Source: Amphiura filiformis
Lineage: Eukaryota > Echinodermata > Ophiuroidea > Amphilepidida > Amphiuridae
Direction of reading: 5' to 3'
Assembly: GCF_039555335.1 (NCBI RefSeq)
Contig: NC_092640.1
Span: 33,907,887 to 33,971,886 of the forward strand
Length of the DNA stretch: 64,000 nucleotides
The first letter of the stretch is position 1. Each line of letters begins with the position of its first letter. Shown one piece after another: positions 63,441-64,000 of this stretch. The notes below the pieces were generated by a model. The model was not told the DNA's origin. It made no database searches and saw only the letters and a list, made by a program, of their open reading frames with translations. The translations under genes and the position numbers were made by a program.

Positions 63441-64000
63441 TTTACATCTTAACACGGCTGTCGGTCTATGGATGGGCCGGATGTCTGGCCTACTAAAATT
63501 GGCCATGATGTAATGCATCTTTAAATGGATCTGGCTTGTGATTTGTCGCCCGATCTCGTTATGGTTTAAATCCAGCTCCGGGCACCTGCCATTACCATTA
63601 ATAACTACCGTACTATGGTACACATTTTGTGTTGGCGGGAACATTAAACTCTCAGTAGGTGCATGAGCGCGTCTTGTAGGCCTACTTGCTTGCGGTTTAA
63701 TTGGATTGATAAACAAGTATGATTGACAGTGTGTGTGTTAGGCACTTTTAGGGACTTTGCCCGTTCAAAGTCCCGTTTAAAATTCAAAGTACGGTACATC
63801 TTATAGTACCGTAGTCGATTTTTAACTCGGGCTTTCGCGATCATCATGATATGTTGAATTCAATAATACAGTAATATAAGCCTACGTATACTTTACTTTT
63901 ACTGTCACAAATATAATTATGTAAACGTTTTCATAACCATTTTATACTGGCATTTTGATGTAATAAATATCAGTATTTCGAGTTCAAGTGAATGCGTTCA
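63441..64000. other. Window end, no supported gene
   Basis: Reverse-strand frames at 63,408-63,716 and 63,644-63,847 lack a recognised domain or convincing splice context. TACGGTACATCTTATAGTACCGTA (63,790-63,813) is a short imperfect palindrome. Confidence 0.35.

Overview
The window is eukaryotic, intron-bearing, AT-rich DNA packed with non-autonomous DNA transposons. There is no prokaryotic operon structure, rRNA or CRISPR array. The mix of palindromic MITE families, CR1/Jockey-like LINE remnants, a young C2H2 zinc-finger tandem cluster and a beta/gamma-crystallin gene fused to an aerolysin-type module suggests a marine invertebrate deuterostome, most likely an echinoderm. That placement is an inference from general character; no species-diagnostic gene is present.

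Layout. (1) 1-18,700: a tandem array of 5-7 kb units, each carrying a one-exon-like C2H2 zinc-finger gene. The tail of a further unit lies at the left edge. Unit A (2301-3473) has an intact 390-codon frame with about 13 fingers. Units B, C and D are broken by one-base indels and stop codons. All share a leader with a 3' splice site, an unusual TKEKP linker in place of TGEKP, and a trail of decayed fingers downstream. MITEs inserted in units C and D have 3-bp target duplications like those of PIF/Harbinger elements. (2) 18,800-24,090: MITEs, long palindromes, a 520-bp trinucleotide microsatellite and a retroposon tail. (3) 24,090-46,396: an 11-kb segment present twice in direct orientation, separated by exactly 200 N. 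Copy 1 ends at the last base before the gap and copy 2 starts at the first base after it. This is the signature of two overlapping contigs or haplotypes that were not merged, so real tandem duplication is the less likely reading. Each copy holds a decayed reverse-strand LINE (reverse transcriptase motifs and C-terminal tail) with nested MITEs. (4) 47,813-58,385: a six-exon gene, plus strand, every junction with GT-AG and consistent phase, coding for 349 residues. Four exons each encode one Greek-key motif (two beta/gamma-crystallin domains) and one last exon encodes an aerolysin/ETX-MTX2-like pore-forming module. This is the architecture of amphibian EP37/epidermal differentiation-specific protein and of the alpha subunit of Bombina beta-gamma-CAT. 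Its introns hold at least seven different MITEs, including a 2.35-kb TA-flanked element with tRNA-like segments in both arms. (5) 58,386-64,000: 3' flank with a perfect 169-bp inverted repeat, a higher-order repeat array, minisatellites and no recognised gene.

The two loci show no functional link. The zinc-finger array looks like a lineage-specific, fast-turnover DNA-binding family. The crystallin-aerolysin gene is a host-encoded pore-forming-like protein, probably epithelial or immune by analogy with its relatives. The best material for follow-up is the crystallin-aerolysin exon structure, the perfect 169-bp hairpin 190 bp past its stop codon, the tRNA-like arms of the intron-2 transposon, and the shared 4-bp lesion that ends the zinc-finger frames.
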